Positions 26,644-37,483 of a DNA stretch of 64,000 nucleotides are shown here, piece by piece. Location: IMG/VR virus record IMGVR_UViG_3300028394_000059, positions 22,785-86,784 of that record; one strand, 5' to 3'. The stretch's first letter is position 1. The number at the start of each line of letters is the position of its first letter. The DNA comes from a virus. The notes under the pieces are model-generated. The model was not told the origin of the DNA and ran no database searches. It was given only the letters and a program-made list of their open reading frames with translations. The translations under genes were made by a program, and so were the position numbers.

Positions 26644-29600
26644 ATGGCAGGAACACAAAATTCAATAAGTTCTTTAGTAGCACAGTTTTTAAGACTGCAG
26701 AAAAATTCATTAGAGATAATCAATGGATTAAACGAAGTTGCTGTTTCTACTAATAATACTGTAAGTATAGAAGTCCTGGATGAGCAGGGATTACCAAAGA
26801 ACGCAAATATACCTTCCTATGGATTTCTAAGAGGGGAGATTCAAAGATTAGACAATAATATAAAATCACTTGCTGGAATAGGGGATACCTCAGCTACTGT
26901 TAGAAATCCTGATGGCACTTATTCCCAAGTTTTTAAATATGATATACTAAGAGAACCCAGACCTCTAACCAACTTAGGTGTACCTAGCACTTTTAGTGTT
27001 AAGGATAATTGGTTTTTTGAAAGCTTTCTAAGCCCATTGCTTTATATTAATATAAATGTAACTGGACAGATAGTAGATGCTGCTGATAGAATAGTGGTTA
27101 AGAGAATAATAGCAAACACTACAACAGAAACACAAAAAGCTTATTTTGACAGAGAGCTTAAGGGAAGGAATGATTTAACCTACGATCAGTATATACAGGC
27201 TTTATCCGATAATGGTATACCTTACTTTGTTGATGAGGATATAATACAATTGCCACTAAGAACAATCCGATATATTGGTAATTTCAGTGTTCTTAGCTAT
27301 TATGATGATACCGTTTCAGTAACGGATCAGAATGGTGCTACCGTTCAGGAATTAAGAAGAAATTATAAACTGGACAAGTTAAATTATACGGATACACTTA
27401 CCGATGTTAAGGATGGAAAATCATTAAATGTTAATGATCAAGTTGCTACGCAAGACGGAAGCTTATATCAGATAACATCTATTGATAGGGATCAGGCATC
27501 ATTTCAGGCGAAAAGGATTTCAGGATATCAACCTATTCAGATAGGAGTAAACTCTTTATCCATATCATCAACAGATTTCGGACCTAGATTTGTCCAAGTA
27601 AATGTTGGTTATAATGAGAGACAAGGAGTTTTCTTTAAAACGATAGATGATAATTTTAATATAGTTAGCGCAAGTTGGTCAACGGGGGTTGTTTTCTGGA
27701 GTAATGAATTGCAGACAAAAAATTCAAGCGGTGAATTAGTAACCCTGGAGAAATATTATCTAACTGAGGTTGCAGATTTGGGTAAAGTTTTTCTTGGTGC
27801 TGCCAAGGAGAATAAGATCCCAGCAATACAGGGACTCGAACCAGATGCTCCCCTTCTTACTGATAGTAGTTTTAAGGTCGTACAGATAAACAAACAGGTA
27901 ACTCAATCAACATCGATTAAAGTTGTTTCTGATAAGCTTAACATTAAAACTACACTAAAAAGTGAGATTGATGCACTCGATGAATCAATAAATGACGCTA
28001 GATTACAATTAAATACAGGCTTATCAAGATCTGATACCTATTCAGCACCTTCGAGATTTACCGGGAGAGGGGATGATGACTTTAGCGGAAGAGGATTTTT
28101 TGGAACGAGAAGATTAGCTTATCTTGTTGAAAGTCCATTAACATCACCTAGAGGTATTAATGTAGCTTCCATCAGAGCTAATCTTAATAATTTAATAGAC
28201 GAAAGAACCAAAAAAGCTCAGCTTTATGCATCTTTAGTTGATGAAGTTAGTGTTTTAGTACAAGATGTACCACAAATAATTACACCAGCAAAATATAGGG
28301 TTAGGGGATTTTGGCCATTTCCTGCTCCCAAAGTTGAGCCAGGTTCAGGACCTCAACAGGTTATACAATTCTCTGTTAAATACAGATATCTAAACGATAG
28401 CGGTTCATCGCAACCATCCGAGCAGATAGAGTTTATCGATAATGATGGTGCTGCCAAAAATGCTGCATTTTCTAATTGGACGGAATATAAAACGGATATT
28501 AGAAAGAAAGTTTATGATACAACTAGAGGTGTATATGTTTGGGCTGATGAACAGACATCTGATGCTAATGTTCAGAATATAAACCAGCTTGATATCCCTA
28601 TAACAAAGGGAGAAAAAGTTGAGATTCAGATCGCATCAATATCAGAAGCTGGCTGGCCAGAAAATCCTCTGACCTCTGAATATTCTCAATCTGTTACTAT
28701 ATCCTTCCCCGATAATCTTAGTGTTGATGGTGTTTCTGATACTCTTAAACAGAACAATGAGGATGCAGCGGTAGTTAAAGTTCAAAGAACCCTTGATGCC
28801 CAAGGATTACCAGCCCATTTATCGCAACAGTTTACTTCCGGTGATAATACATATTATCACGACTCAATTGGTATAGCGAGCGGGTTTTATAATAGCGCAG
28901 GAACAGTAATAAATTTATTTGATAAATTAACGGAGCTTCAGAATCAAATAGCTAATCTTTCTGCACAAATATCTACAGCTAAGGGTGTACTTGAAGTTTA
29001 CATAGTGGATTCAAGCAGCAATAAGATTAAGGTTTCTAGAGGATCAACTGTTAAAATAGTTTCTGGTTTCTATAGCGACATATTTTCGGATCCTCTTGCA
29101 GCTGATGCTGGTAAGATTGCTTCGTTTACGTATAGCATACAACTTTATAATGGTAAGGCATCATCGGTTGAATTGGCATCAACTATGCCAGGCGGACTTT
29201 CACAGAAAGTGCCATTTGCCATAACCCCTCAGTCTTATCCAGTGGGATATGACAGCAATCTTAGATACGGGGATTGCCCTATATCAATATCGTCTCTAGT
29301 ATTAGCTGATACGTCGATTGTTGATAATACTTACTTTAGACAAGCCCCACCATTTGCATCAGTTAGCTCATATTCCCAGTTCATATACCCTAGATACAGA
29401 ACTGTTGGATATGATCAGCAGCTTTACACAGGGGAAAGCTTGGGTTCAAGTTTTTCTGCAGTATCGTCAACATCATATACATACGATGGACAGTTAAGTG
29501 TAACTAATTTTGGTATAGCTGGAACATACCCACAGAATGGTACGATAATGATCCCTTATGATCCTACTCAAACAGCAGATTACTTAACTGTTACAGGAGC

Positions 29601-30294
29601 AGCAAATTCGAGTGTATGGAACGGTACATATACAGGGACAGCTCCTAATGGGGGAGGCCTCATATCAGAATTCTGTATAGATAAGACACACCCATATCTA
29701 ATTTCAGTTGGCAACGCATCGTCTTTTGTTGATTATGCAACATTAGTTAAACCATTTGCTACTAATGGTAAGGTGTATCCACCATTTAGACACACACAGA
29801 CTTTCTGGGGTGATACCACGTTAGATTACTATTGGGTGCAACAACAATATAGAACACCAGATACATTTGCAACCGGTGCAACTGCAGCTATATTTGACAC
29901 CATGTATCCGGATAAACTTGGGTTCACTTCAAATGACGAATATCTAATTGGTAAATTCTCCTGCGGATCATATCTTTACTTAGGTCCAGCATCAGGAACA
30001 TCAACGCAAGTACAGGGAACAACATCCCTTTCGACGAGAACCCTTATGGAGGGTGATTCAAATGCTATTAATATACCTCTTGTTTTTCAATTTAGAGCGG
30101 TGGATAAAGCTGGATATATCGGTGGATTCAGAAAATCAGGGAATCTTACAAACATAACATACGCTAAGAAAATTGGTGTGGATATTCAGGTCCAGAATGA
30201 GGATACATTCTCATTTGACGTACAGATCAGCGGATCATATAAGAACGATACTCTTGTTGCACCCAACTTTGACAGTGGACTTAGTTCAGTTTAA
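26644..30294 (+). CDS. Giant virion structural protein (1216 residues, unassigned)
   Basis: The N-terminal 95 residues include a helical coil (LVAQFLRLQKNSLEIINGLN and LRGEIQRLDNNIKSLAG). A repeated theme follows, in which beta domains alternate with short helices (SEIDALDESINDARLQLN and KLTELQNQIANLSAQISTAK). A segment near 575-690 looks fibronectin-III-like (QFSVKYRYLNDSGSSQ, VEIQIASISEAGWP). No catalytic motif is seen. Size, position and domain style indicate a baseplate-attached fibre or tail-surface protein. It is translated from AAAGGAAATGG, one of the few starts here with a purine-rich GGA element. Confidence 0.55.
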   Translation: MAGTQNSISSLVAQFLRLQKNSLEIINGLNEVAVSTNNTVSIEVLDEQGLPKNANIPSYGFLRGEIQRLDNNIKSLAGIGDTSATVRNPDGTYSQVFKYDILREPRPLTNLGVPSTFSVKDNWFFESFLSPLLYININVTGQIVDAADRIVVKRIIANTTTETQKAYFDRELKGRNDLTYDQYIQALSDNGIPYFVDEDIIQLPLRTIRYIGNFSVLSYYDDTVSVTDQNGATVQELRRNYKLDKLNYTDTLTDVKDGKSLNVNDQVATQDGSLYQITSIDRDQASFQAKRISGYQPIQIGVNSLSISSTDFGPRFVQVNVGYNERQGVFFKTIDDNFNIVSASWSTGVVFWSNELQTKNSSGELVTLEKYYLTEVADLGKVFLGAAKENKIPAIQGLEPDAPLLTDSSFKVVQINKQVTQSTSIKVVSDKLNIKTTLKSEIDALDESINDARLQLNTGLSRSDTYSAPSRFTGRGDDDFSGRGFFGTRRLAYLVESPLTSPRGINVASIRANLNNLIDERTKKAQLYASLVDEVSVLVQDVPQIITPAKYRVRGFWPFPAPKVEPGSGPQQVIQFSVKYRYLNDSGSSQPSEQIEFIDNDGAAKNAAFSNWTEYKTDIRKKVYDTTRGVYVWADEQTSDANVQNINQLDIPITKGEKVEIQIASISEAGWPENPLTSEYSQSVTISFPDNLSVDGVSDTLKQNNEDAAVVKVQRTLDAQGLPAHLSQQFTSGDNTYYHDSIGIASGFYNSAGTVINLFDKLTELQNQIANLSAQISTAKGVLEVYIVDSSSNKIKVSRGSTVKIVSGFYSDIFSDPLAADAGKIASFTYSIQLYNGKASSVELASTMPGGLSQKVPFAITPQSYPVGYDSNLRYGDCPISISSLVLADTSIVDNTYFRQAPPFASVSSYSQFIYPRYRTVGYDQQLYTGESLGSSFSAVSSTSYTYDGQLSVTNFGIAGTYPQNGTIMIPYDPTQTADYLTVTGAANSSVWNGTYTGTAPNGGGLISEFCIDKTHPYLISVGNASSFVDYATLVKPFATNGKVYPPFRHTQTFWGDTTLDYYWVQQQYRTPDTFATGATAAIFDTMYPDKLGFTSNDEYLIGKFSCGSYLYLGPASGTSTQVQGTTSLSTRTLMEGDSNAINIPLVFQFRAVDKAGYIGGFRKSGNLTNITYAKKIGVDIQVQNEDTFSFDVQISGSYKNDTLVAPNFDSGLSSV

Positions 30295-30325
30295 TTGGTA
30301 AAATAAATTTTTATAAAAACAATAT

Positions 30326-33300
30326 ATGTCCGGAGCAAAGCTTTTTGATTATAATTCATCATTTTCAGTTATAAGAACAAATCCCAAATTAACCGGGAAT
30401 TTTAGAATAACCGTTGATTCTAATGGTGAGGTTAATTTCAATTCCATGAGTGTTAACCAAACATTAAGTGATAATAGATTTAAGGCATTTAATATTACGG
30501 GGGAGAATAGCTTTTCTCTTGACCTATTCAACTTCTTTGATAAAGGACAAACCCCTTATAATACTATCTTTCAGGTAGGTGAATTTACCAAAGGTGCAAG
30601 ACAGATAGTTAAGGAGTATTCTGAACAATATGATTTCTATTATGCAAGTGGAGCATCACCACTAGCGGATAAAAATTACGGTGAATCATTTAGCTATTTT
30701 GCACCACTGTGGATAAAAAACGAGATACCAGACTATTTTGTTATATTTAAAGTTCCTGGACCGATTGCTTATCCATATTCAAAGAATTATACCACGATAT
30801 CTCCAGGCATTAATTACAAGATAGTCAAGGATTATTATAGCGAGGAAGATTTTAAGATAATATACGGTAAGGACCCTTCAGGTAACGATATAGTTTTAGG
30901 TAGTGGTGATATATTTACCGGTAATAGCGTATATAATACATATACAATAATGAGTGGTGTTGGTAGAGTTGTTATCTACAACGAGCTAGAATATCTTGAA
31001 GAGAGTAATGATATAAACACATTGTTTACACAAAAAATATTACCAAATCTTACCATAGTTAAAACATTCGATATTAGGGAAAATACAAAGATAGGAAAAT
31101 ATATTAGATCAGTATTTAATAACCCTCAATTCTCTAAATCCCCTATAGACGTTAGCTTTGGCCCTAATGCATACACCTATTTCAATGGTGTTTCCGTTAA
31201 GGATGGTATCTATACAAGGAAGGGTGAAATATTATCCACGTATTATTCAGGAGATTCATCGGATAAAATGATGGATTTCGAATCCTATGTAACATCTGGA
31301 TTTTCTAGAAATGGTATGATTTGTCCGAATCTTCTTAATATGGAATTCCTGTTTGATGATGATGACTCCGATATGTATACCATAAATAGATACATGGGAT
31401 TCTATGTATCCAGAAATGATATGGCATCACTGAGATTGGATGGTAATGCATTTTACGAATATAGAAACATGCCGGGTAATAATGATTTACCTAAGCCATC
31501 CAGAAATTCATTTGGATATTATTATGACAATACCACATATGGTGTAACTGCTTCTAACGGGGTCAGATTATTCTATGAGGGTGCTAGCGGGTATCTTCCT
31601 GGATCTTGGGACGTTAATAATTTGGATAGCAATAAGGTATTCTATCTGACCGATAAATATGACAATTTTTACAACCTAGGTAGGGCTAAGGATCTTGCTT
31701 TATTTGATTCGGCCAACAATCCAATACCGGATGTTTCTTATGGACCATTTGATCCAGCTACCGGTGGATTTGTTATATATGGATCTTCGGGAGCAGCATC
31801 GGGTAACGTTCTTCTGCAGGACATGAATGTCGACCTACTTAATTTCACCGGGACGGATAAGAAAGTTGGAACAATACCAGGAACAAGAGCTACATCAGCG
31901 GGTAAAGCATATTGTGAAATAGAATTTACTAAGAACTATGATCTCAATACACCATTAACATTTAAGATATATTGGCCCAATGGTAAAAAGAAGGAGGGAT
32001 CAAAAAGGTATGATATTGTTACTGCTGATGATTTTTCTTCGTCACTGGTATGGGTAGCAGGTTCATATTATTCTACCGGATCTGACTATTATTTTAATGC
32101 AAAGGATGGTACATACGAGGAGATAGCTACATCATTATCCAATCTATTGGATGAAGTTAATTATTCAACATGGGAAACTGGGGTTAATTTGAATTCCACA
32201 ATCATAAGATTAAACGATTCAGGAATATACGGGAATACGGACTATTCCATTAGTGTTTTCGATGATTATGCAGCTTTTGTTTCGTTATTTAGAGGTAATT
32301 GGTCAAACTCATTGTCTTATTCTATAAACGAGATAGTTATCTATAATGGCAATTACTATCAGACAAGCTCAAATATATCAGCTCCAGCCCAGGGTAGCTT
32401 TAATAGCAATCCCGATGCTGCTGCTGGATGGACTCATTATATGACATTTTCTAATCCGGGATACCTTAAAATAAATGGTACCGATGCCTCCGCTATAGGC
32501 AGTGCGGTTTATTTTGAGGGGGGTACTAGGAGCATTAACAATAGGATAATATTCCCTGCGGAATATGATGGATTAGTGGAACCTGGATATTACATCAAAA
32601 CCACTGCGGGATATTCTATTATTACTAGTGTTACCAAATATGTTGATTTACCCAAACTGGATTCAGTAACAAGAAAAATAATAGGGTTTGATGATTTTAC
32701 ATATCTTAGGGTAGCTAATATCGGTGAATCGGTAGTAACCTCGACTAACCGTCTTAACACTCCATTTACACCTATTGTTGAGCTAGGATCGGATAATTCT
32801 TTTAATACATATAAAACCCCCGATTTAAAAATAGGAGTATTTACATTCTTTGATTCTAAGGAATTTGATTTTGACTTTTGGAGTTCTGCTTATGGATATA
32901 CACCAACAGCGGAAACGTATAAATACTTTCAACTACAGCCAGATGTAGCAAATACAATAGTAAAAAATATACCATACGTAATAAAACAGGGTCAAATAAA
33001 TTATGCAGGATCCCTATATGACCAGGGAAACATATTTTATGGTGCTACCGGATATACATCCTTTACTGATGCTAATCCTAATTTATTCAAGGATCTTATA
33101 GTTATACCAGCTCAGTATTCAGATATTGACTATGATCCTTCCGCTTTAAATTATTCACAGATAGGCTATAATGGGGATTTAGATGCTTTTAATGGATTCA
33201 TAGGTATACAGAGTTTAACACCAAATACTCTAGCTGACACAGCATCCAAATTGCAAATATTTAACAGGGGTAAATTAGACACCGAGTATGAATATTTGCA

Positions 33301-35893
33301 GGAAAATTATACCGCGGAGAGAGCCAATGTTTCCAGAATAGTTCCTTTTATAAATAAATGGGCATATACTTCAGGTACAGATTCTAGGGGTAACAATTAT
33401 AGACTTAATGTTAGCCCTGCATTCTCTCCGACAAATTTTTCACCTAGTTTGGATAAGAACGTTCCTGACTCAAGATATGTTACGCATGAGTGGTTCTTAT
33501 TGGAACAGCCGCCCGTAGGATTTCCTGTAGATCAGATGCAGAATCAAAATAGTTATCTTCCGGGAAAGATAGATTTGGATAAAGCTAGAAGTGCAGATCC
33601 TTCGGATTACCTGTACCTTAATTCATATTTTACAGTGGAACCGTCCGATTATGAATCACAATATGTTGATAATACCTCATATACAAAAGAATTATTTACA
33701 CCGTTTAAATATAATAAATCGGATGGATATTACGAGACTCTATTTAGAGGAGTAAAGGTTACTTTAAGGAAAAGATCAAATATCTCGGATGCTTATTCAA
33801 ATTCTGCAGATAAATATATTCCTAAATACAGAGGATATGAGGATTATAAATTTGCTGCTATATTAAGGCCAATAGACGAGAATGACTCCACAATACAGGA
33901 TCCTGTTCGATATGAAATAATAGAAAATCAACAGCAGAAATTCATACTATTTGTTTGTGATGTTTTGATGGGTGATTATAAATCTTTACCAATAGGATAT
34001 ACGGGTGGAACCGGTGGGACAGGTGGGACAGGTGGGACAGGTGGAACCGGTGGATCACCTGTTCTTGATTATACACTATTGTATTCATTAAGTAATAAGG
34101 AAAAATTAAGAAATCCGTTATCCGTTGGTGAAAAATATTATGAGATGGCGGACATAAAGTTAAGCTCAGCTCTAGATCTATCGCTTTCTTCAGGTAGCAT
34201 AGTAGATACATCAAGAAGCCCAGGTATAATAAATTATATACCTAGTAGTACATATGATACTGATCTTAGAGAGGAAATACACACATTTTATGCTGAGAAC
34301 TCTGTTGGTGCAGTTTCTGGACCAAGTCCAACCGGTATCGGAAGCTTCGATGTTCCGTCTATATCAGGAACATATCCTTGGCCCATAGGGGTCGGACCTA
34401 ATTATATCGAATTCGGAAAGGTTGCAACCGGTGCTGCTAACTACACATTTCAGATACCGTTTTCTGCATCCAATCCAGTGACAGTCCCTGTTGGACCAGC
34501 ATCCGTATATAGGGGCAATCCTGTTTTTCAGAAGGGTGGGGGTGAGAATTATTATGATTCTATATTAACAAGAATAACAGCTGCTGATATCTCAGCAAGA
34601 ATAAATAGAGGATCTAAATACATCTTGTATAAAACCTACGTCTGGGATGAAGTAAATTCTGTCACTGTTGAAAAATCTGATGATTTCCAGCTGCGTTTGG
34701 ATAGACCGACAAGGATAGTTAAAGGGAAGGGTACAAGGATAACCGATTTCTACGGGGGTCCACAAACAATCGGGCAATATACACCTACAGGTTACACTAT
34801 TCAATCAAATCAGGATCTTCCCTCAACACTACTTAGGTATTCTGGAGGGTATGAACCTTTATTCAGAAAAGTAATACATTTTGATGGTGATAAAAGTGAT
34901 AAAATATCGGGATATACCGCTTTAGATCTATCATTTAGAAATTGTAATTTTGCACCGAATAAATTATATTTCGGTGTATCAAGAAATCTACAGTTCGCTA
35001 AGGTTTCACCCGATAGCAATATATTATCATTAAGCGAAAATTTACCGGAGGGACCTGTATATCCATTGGTTGGACAGTCACCTATATGGAAGAAAGACTT
35101 TAATTTATTTTCTTCCTCATGGGATCCTGGTTATTACCAAAAATTTACTGGGCCCTCAGTATATACTGATGTAGCGGGTACAAGATCGATGAAAGAATAT
35201 AAAAACTTCTTTGGGTCAAAAATAATGAAGACACCGGATCCTGTTGATTTTGATAATTACATAACCCTGCAGATATCTAGAACTAATGGTAATACCGACG
35301 TTGCAGCACTGAATAATTCTATAGATTCTTACATAAAATCAGTCCAGGAAATATCGCCTACCAATTCGGGGACCGGTATAGGAAGTGTTGGACCATATCT
35401 TTCCGGTGTGGATTATGATAAAATAGATCCTAATATATTTCCTGATGCTGAAATCATTTGGCAATATTTTAAGGAGACGAATCTAATAAAGGGTACGATA
35501 AGGCTAGATAAAATGCTAAGGAGATATCTTCTTAACTCCGGAATAAAACAAGTATTTATAGATAATATGATTTCTGATTTTGGAGTAGGAAGTCCTGATT
35601 CAATAGATGATGATGTTAATACTTATATAGATCTTAATGTATCCCCTTTATATATGGGAAATATTTTTGATCTTTATGTAAATAAAAACGGAACTACTGA
35701 GGGCAAATTAATGGATCCTAACTACATGGTAAGAGGTGATATAACATCGTCGGATAGATATAAAATGGGATATATCAATGAGATCAATTATAAATTAACA
35801 AAAAATAAGGATTTAATTTATAATTTTGAGTATAATCTGGAGAGCAATTATAATTATTCACTGCTCTTTGACCTAGGAATAACTAAGATATAA
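30326..35893 (+). CDS. Giant virion structural protein (1855 residues, largest in the window)
   Basis: The protein starts MSGAKLFDYNSSFSVIRTNP and is beta-rich throughout, with many Tyr, Asn, Ser and Gly residues. It has no catalytic signature I recognise. At about residues 1226-1243 a run of Gly-Gly-Thr triplets forms a flexible hinge coded by near-identical 9-nt units. The C-terminal 150 residues contain helices (IIWQYFKETNLIKGTIRLDK) and end in a Tyr/Asn-rich strand region. It is followed after 6 nt by the first collagen-like gene. Probably a long fibre or baseplate arm. The function is inferred from the cluster only. Confidence 0.55.
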   Translation: MSGAKLFDYNSSFSVIRTNPKLTGNFRITVDSNGEVNFNSMSVNQTLSDNRFKAFNITGENSFSLDLFNFFDKGQTPYNTIFQVGEFTKGARQIVKEYSEQYDFYYASGASPLADKNYGESFSYFAPLWIKNEIPDYFVIFKVPGPIAYPYSKNYTTISPGINYKIVKDYYSEEDFKIIYGKDPSGNDIVLGSGDIFTGNSVYNTYTIMSGVGRVVIYNELEYLEESNDINTLFTQKILPNLTIVKTFDIRENTKIGKYIRSVFNNPQFSKSPIDVSFGPNAYTYFNGVSVKDGIYTRKGEILSTYYSGDSSDKMMDFESYVTSGFSRNGMICPNLLNMEFLFDDDDSDMYTINRYMGFYVSRNDMASLRLDGNAFYEYRNMPGNNDLPKPSRNSFGYYYDNTTYGVTASNGVRLFYEGASGYLPGSWDVNNLDSNKVFYLTDKYDNFYNLGRAKDLALFDSANNPIPDVSYGPFDPATGGFVIYGSSGAASGNVLLQDMNVDLLNFTGTDKKVGTIPGTRATSAGKAYCEIEFTKNYDLNTPLTFKIYWPNGKKKEGSKRYDIVTADDFSSSLVWVAGSYYSTGSDYYFNAKDGTYEEIATSLSNLLDEVNYSTWETGVNLNSTIIRLNDSGIYGNTDYSISVFDDYAAFVSLFRGNWSNSLSYSINEIVIYNGNYYQTSSNISAPAQGSFNSNPDAAAGWTHYMTFSNPGYLKINGTDASAIGSAVYFEGGTRSINNRIIFPAEYDGLVEPGYYIKTTAGYSIITSVTKYVDLPKLDSVTRKIIGFDDFTYLRVANIGESVVTSTNRLNTPFTPIVELGSDNSFNTYKTPDLKIGVFTFFDSKEFDFDFWSSAYGYTPTAETYKYFQLQPDVANTIVKNIPYVIKQGQINYAGSLYDQGNIFYGATGYTSFTDANPNLFKDLIVIPAQYSDIDYDPSALNYSQIGYNGDLDAFNGFIGIQSLTPNTLADTASKLQIFNRGKLDTEYEYLQENYTAERANVSRIVPFINKWAYTSGTDSRGNNYRLNVSPAFSPTNFSPSLDKNVPDSRYVTHEWFLLEQPPVGFPVDQMQNQNSYLPGKIDLDKARSADPSDYLYLNSYFTVEPSDYESQYVDNTSYTKELFTPFKYNKSDGYYETLFRGVKVTLRKRSNISDAYSNSADKYIPKYRGYEDYKFAAILRPIDENDSTIQDPVRYEIIENQQQKFILFVCDVLMGDYKSLPIGYTGGTGGTGGTGGTGGTGGSPVLDYTLLYSLSNKEKLRNPLSVGEKYYEMADIKLSSALDLSLSSGSIVDTSRSPGIINYIPSSTYDTDLREEIHTFYAENSVGAVSGPSPTGIGSFDVPSISGTYPWPIGVGPNYIEFGKVATGAANYTFQIPFSASNPVTVPVGPASVYRGNPVFQKGGGENYYDSILTRITAADISARINRGSKYILYKTYVWDEVNSVTVEKSDDFQLRLDRPTRIVKGKGTRITDFYGGPQTIGQYTPTGYTIQSNQDLPSTLLRYSGGYEPLFRKVIHFDGDKSDKISGYTALDLSFRNCNFAPNKLYFGVSRNLQFAKVSPDSNILSLSENLPEGPVYPLVGQSPIWKKDFNLFSSSWDPGYYQKFTGPSVYTDVAGTRSMKEYKNFFGSKIMKTPDPVDFDNYITLQISRTNGNTDVAALNNSIDSYIKSVQEISPTNSGTGIGSVGPYLSGVDYDKIDPNIFPDAEIIWQYFKETNLIKGTIRLDKMLRRYLLNSGIKQVFIDNMISDFGVGSPDSIDDDVNTYIDLNVSPLYMGNIFDLYVNKNGTTEGKLMDPNYMVRGDITSSDRYKMGYINEINYKLTKNKDLIYNFEYNLESNYNYSLLFDLGITKI
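34003..34054 (+). repeat. GGTGGGACA-type 9-nt tandem repeat encoding Gly-Gly-Thr
   Basis: About five to six units of GGTGGGACA/GGTGGAACC in tandem, in frame, giving (Gly-Gly-Thr)n. It is a likely hinge and could vary in copy number without a frameshift. Confidence 0.8.
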
Positions 35894-35899
35894 AAGAAT

Positions 35900-37447
35900 A
35901 TGCCAAATATCAATATACAGACATTAAACTATACCGATCCTCAATCAGTAGTCATAGATAGATTGAATCATAATTTCGATGAAATCATAGAGGCAAATGG
36001 GGGATCTCAGGGTCTATTTGGACCAACTGGATTTGCTGGTCCTATAGGAGGTAGAGGACCCGTTGGTCCATCAGGATCTGCAGGAATAAGAGGATCGAGG
36101 TGGTACGTTCAGCCAACCACACCACTACAGAGTACCGTCGTAGATGGAGATTTTTGGGTTAATAGTTCATCCGGTGAAATTAATGAATTCTCTGAATCCG
36201 GATGGAATTTTACTGGATATACACTAGCAGCAGACGGAAATATTTTTTTATCCTCTCCATCAACATATACATCGGGTGCTACTGCTGGCTCTTCGATAAT
36301 GCTTGACCGAATATTGCCTGATGATTATCTTTTCGTGGTAGCTGACAAGGTTCCTGAATCCGGGGTTCTTAACGAGAATCTTTCCAAATTTATGATATCA
36401 ACGGATCCCTCCGTAAATGATTCCCCAATACTTGAATTTTCTAGAACTGATCTTGAGAACGGAACAGTTGCTGATTATTCTAAACATCCATTATTCAGAT
36501 GGAAGAATTTTGATGCGGATGATAACTCCGTGATATTTCAAATTCCTGGAGGTGCATTTATTATTGGTGCTTCAGGAGGATTTACCTCCACCTTTAGTAA
36601 TTTAAACGTAGCATCATCTTTATCAACTGACATATTATACGGAGCTACTTCTGGATCCGGAATATATTCAACGGGTGGATTTAATATAAATTCTCCAAGT
36701 GGGCAATTTAATATCATAAGTTCATTCATTAATATTACAGGTGGATCTGGATCTATTTCCGCCCCTGTAAATGCCACTGCAAATTTGGATAGTAATACAT
36801 TATCATCTTATATTTATGCGGGTGGACCAACCGGATCATCCGGTTTAACAACATCCAGAATGAGTGATACGTTTCAAACACTATCTCATTCAGTATACAA
36901 TGTTAGTTTAGAGTCATCCAGTGGGAGGGAATTTTTTATTGATACTAAAGGAAAGGTTAAAACTAATAAATACGAGACCTCAATACAATACGCATCAACT
37001 ACACCTGGTGCAACCAGCGTAATATCGGCTAGGACAGTAAACTGGTATCTCATATCAAGACCAGGAACACCTGTTACGTCATCTGTATTAGAAAATGGTA
37101 ATACCATAGTATTAAATCCATCAGTACCCACAAATACTTATATTGGTGTTGGAATATACAATGGTAACGAATACTCATGGGGAGGGTCTGGAGGACTTGA
37201 TTATGGACAATCAATAGATATAGATGTTCACTTTAGTCCAAATACGGTTCAACCTGGATTTTCTGATGGATTCAGATATATCGGAAAGGGTGCTACCGCA
37301 GGAAATGCAACCAGTGTTATAAATTTACCTTTTGCTGCGGCTACCGTGGAATTTACTGTTGCAAGGGGAGTAACCGGAGGCAATACCTCAGTTTTTTATC
37401 GAGCTTATGGACAAACAGGAGGATCCGGGGGATCTTTTGTTCTTTGA
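35900..37447 (+). CDS. Collagen-like fibre protein, paralogue 1
   Basis: The 515-residue protein opens with a short module (residues 1-33, ending HNFDEIIEANGG). Uninterrupted Gly-x-y triplets follow at about 38-66 (GPTGFAGPIGGRGPVGPSG), then a conserved W-Y-V-Q-P-T-T-P...D-G-D-F-W-V-N-S-S-S-G block, then a long beta-rich region and a C-terminal domain ending SGGSFVL. The Gly-x-y stretch should form a collagen triple helix. Thr in the y position, as in GPT, is a glycosylation site in other bacterial collagens. It shares its whole N-terminal design with the next two genes, so the three arose by duplication. The role is probably a side or tail fibre. Confidence 0.7.
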   Translation: MPNINIQTLNYTDPQSVVIDRLNHNFDEIIEANGGSQGLFGPTGFAGPIGGRGPVGPSGSAGIRGSRWYVQPTTPLQSTVVDGDFWVNSSSGEINEFSESGWNFTGYTLAADGNIFLSSPSTYTSGATAGSSIMLDRILPDDYLFVVADKVPESGVLNENLSKFMISTDPSVNDSPILEFSRTDLENGTVADYSKHPLFRWKNFDADDNSVIFQIPGGAFIIGASGGFTSTFSNLNVASSLSTDILYGATSGSGIYSTGGFNINSPSGQFNIISSFINITGGSGSISAPVNATANLDSNTLSSYIYAGGPTGSSGLTTSRMSDTFQTLSHSVYNVSLESSSGREFFIDTKGKVKTNKYETSIQYASTTPGATSVISARTVNWYLISRPGTPVTSSVLENGNTIVLNPSVPTNTYIGVGIYNGNEYSWGGSGGLDYGQSIDIDVHFSPNTVQPGFSDGFRYIGKGATAGNATSVINLPFAAATVEFTVARGVTGGNTSVFYRAYGQTGGSGGSFVL

Positions 37448-37453
37448 TATATA
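37446..37453 (+). promoter_or_regulatory. GATATATA late-promoter-like box
   Basis: It overlaps the TGA stop of paralogue 1 (the G and A of the stop are the first two bases) and lies 30 nt before the start of paralogue 2. Confidence 0.5.
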
Positions 37454-37483
37454 CAATAACTAATTAGATCAGTAAAGAGCAAA

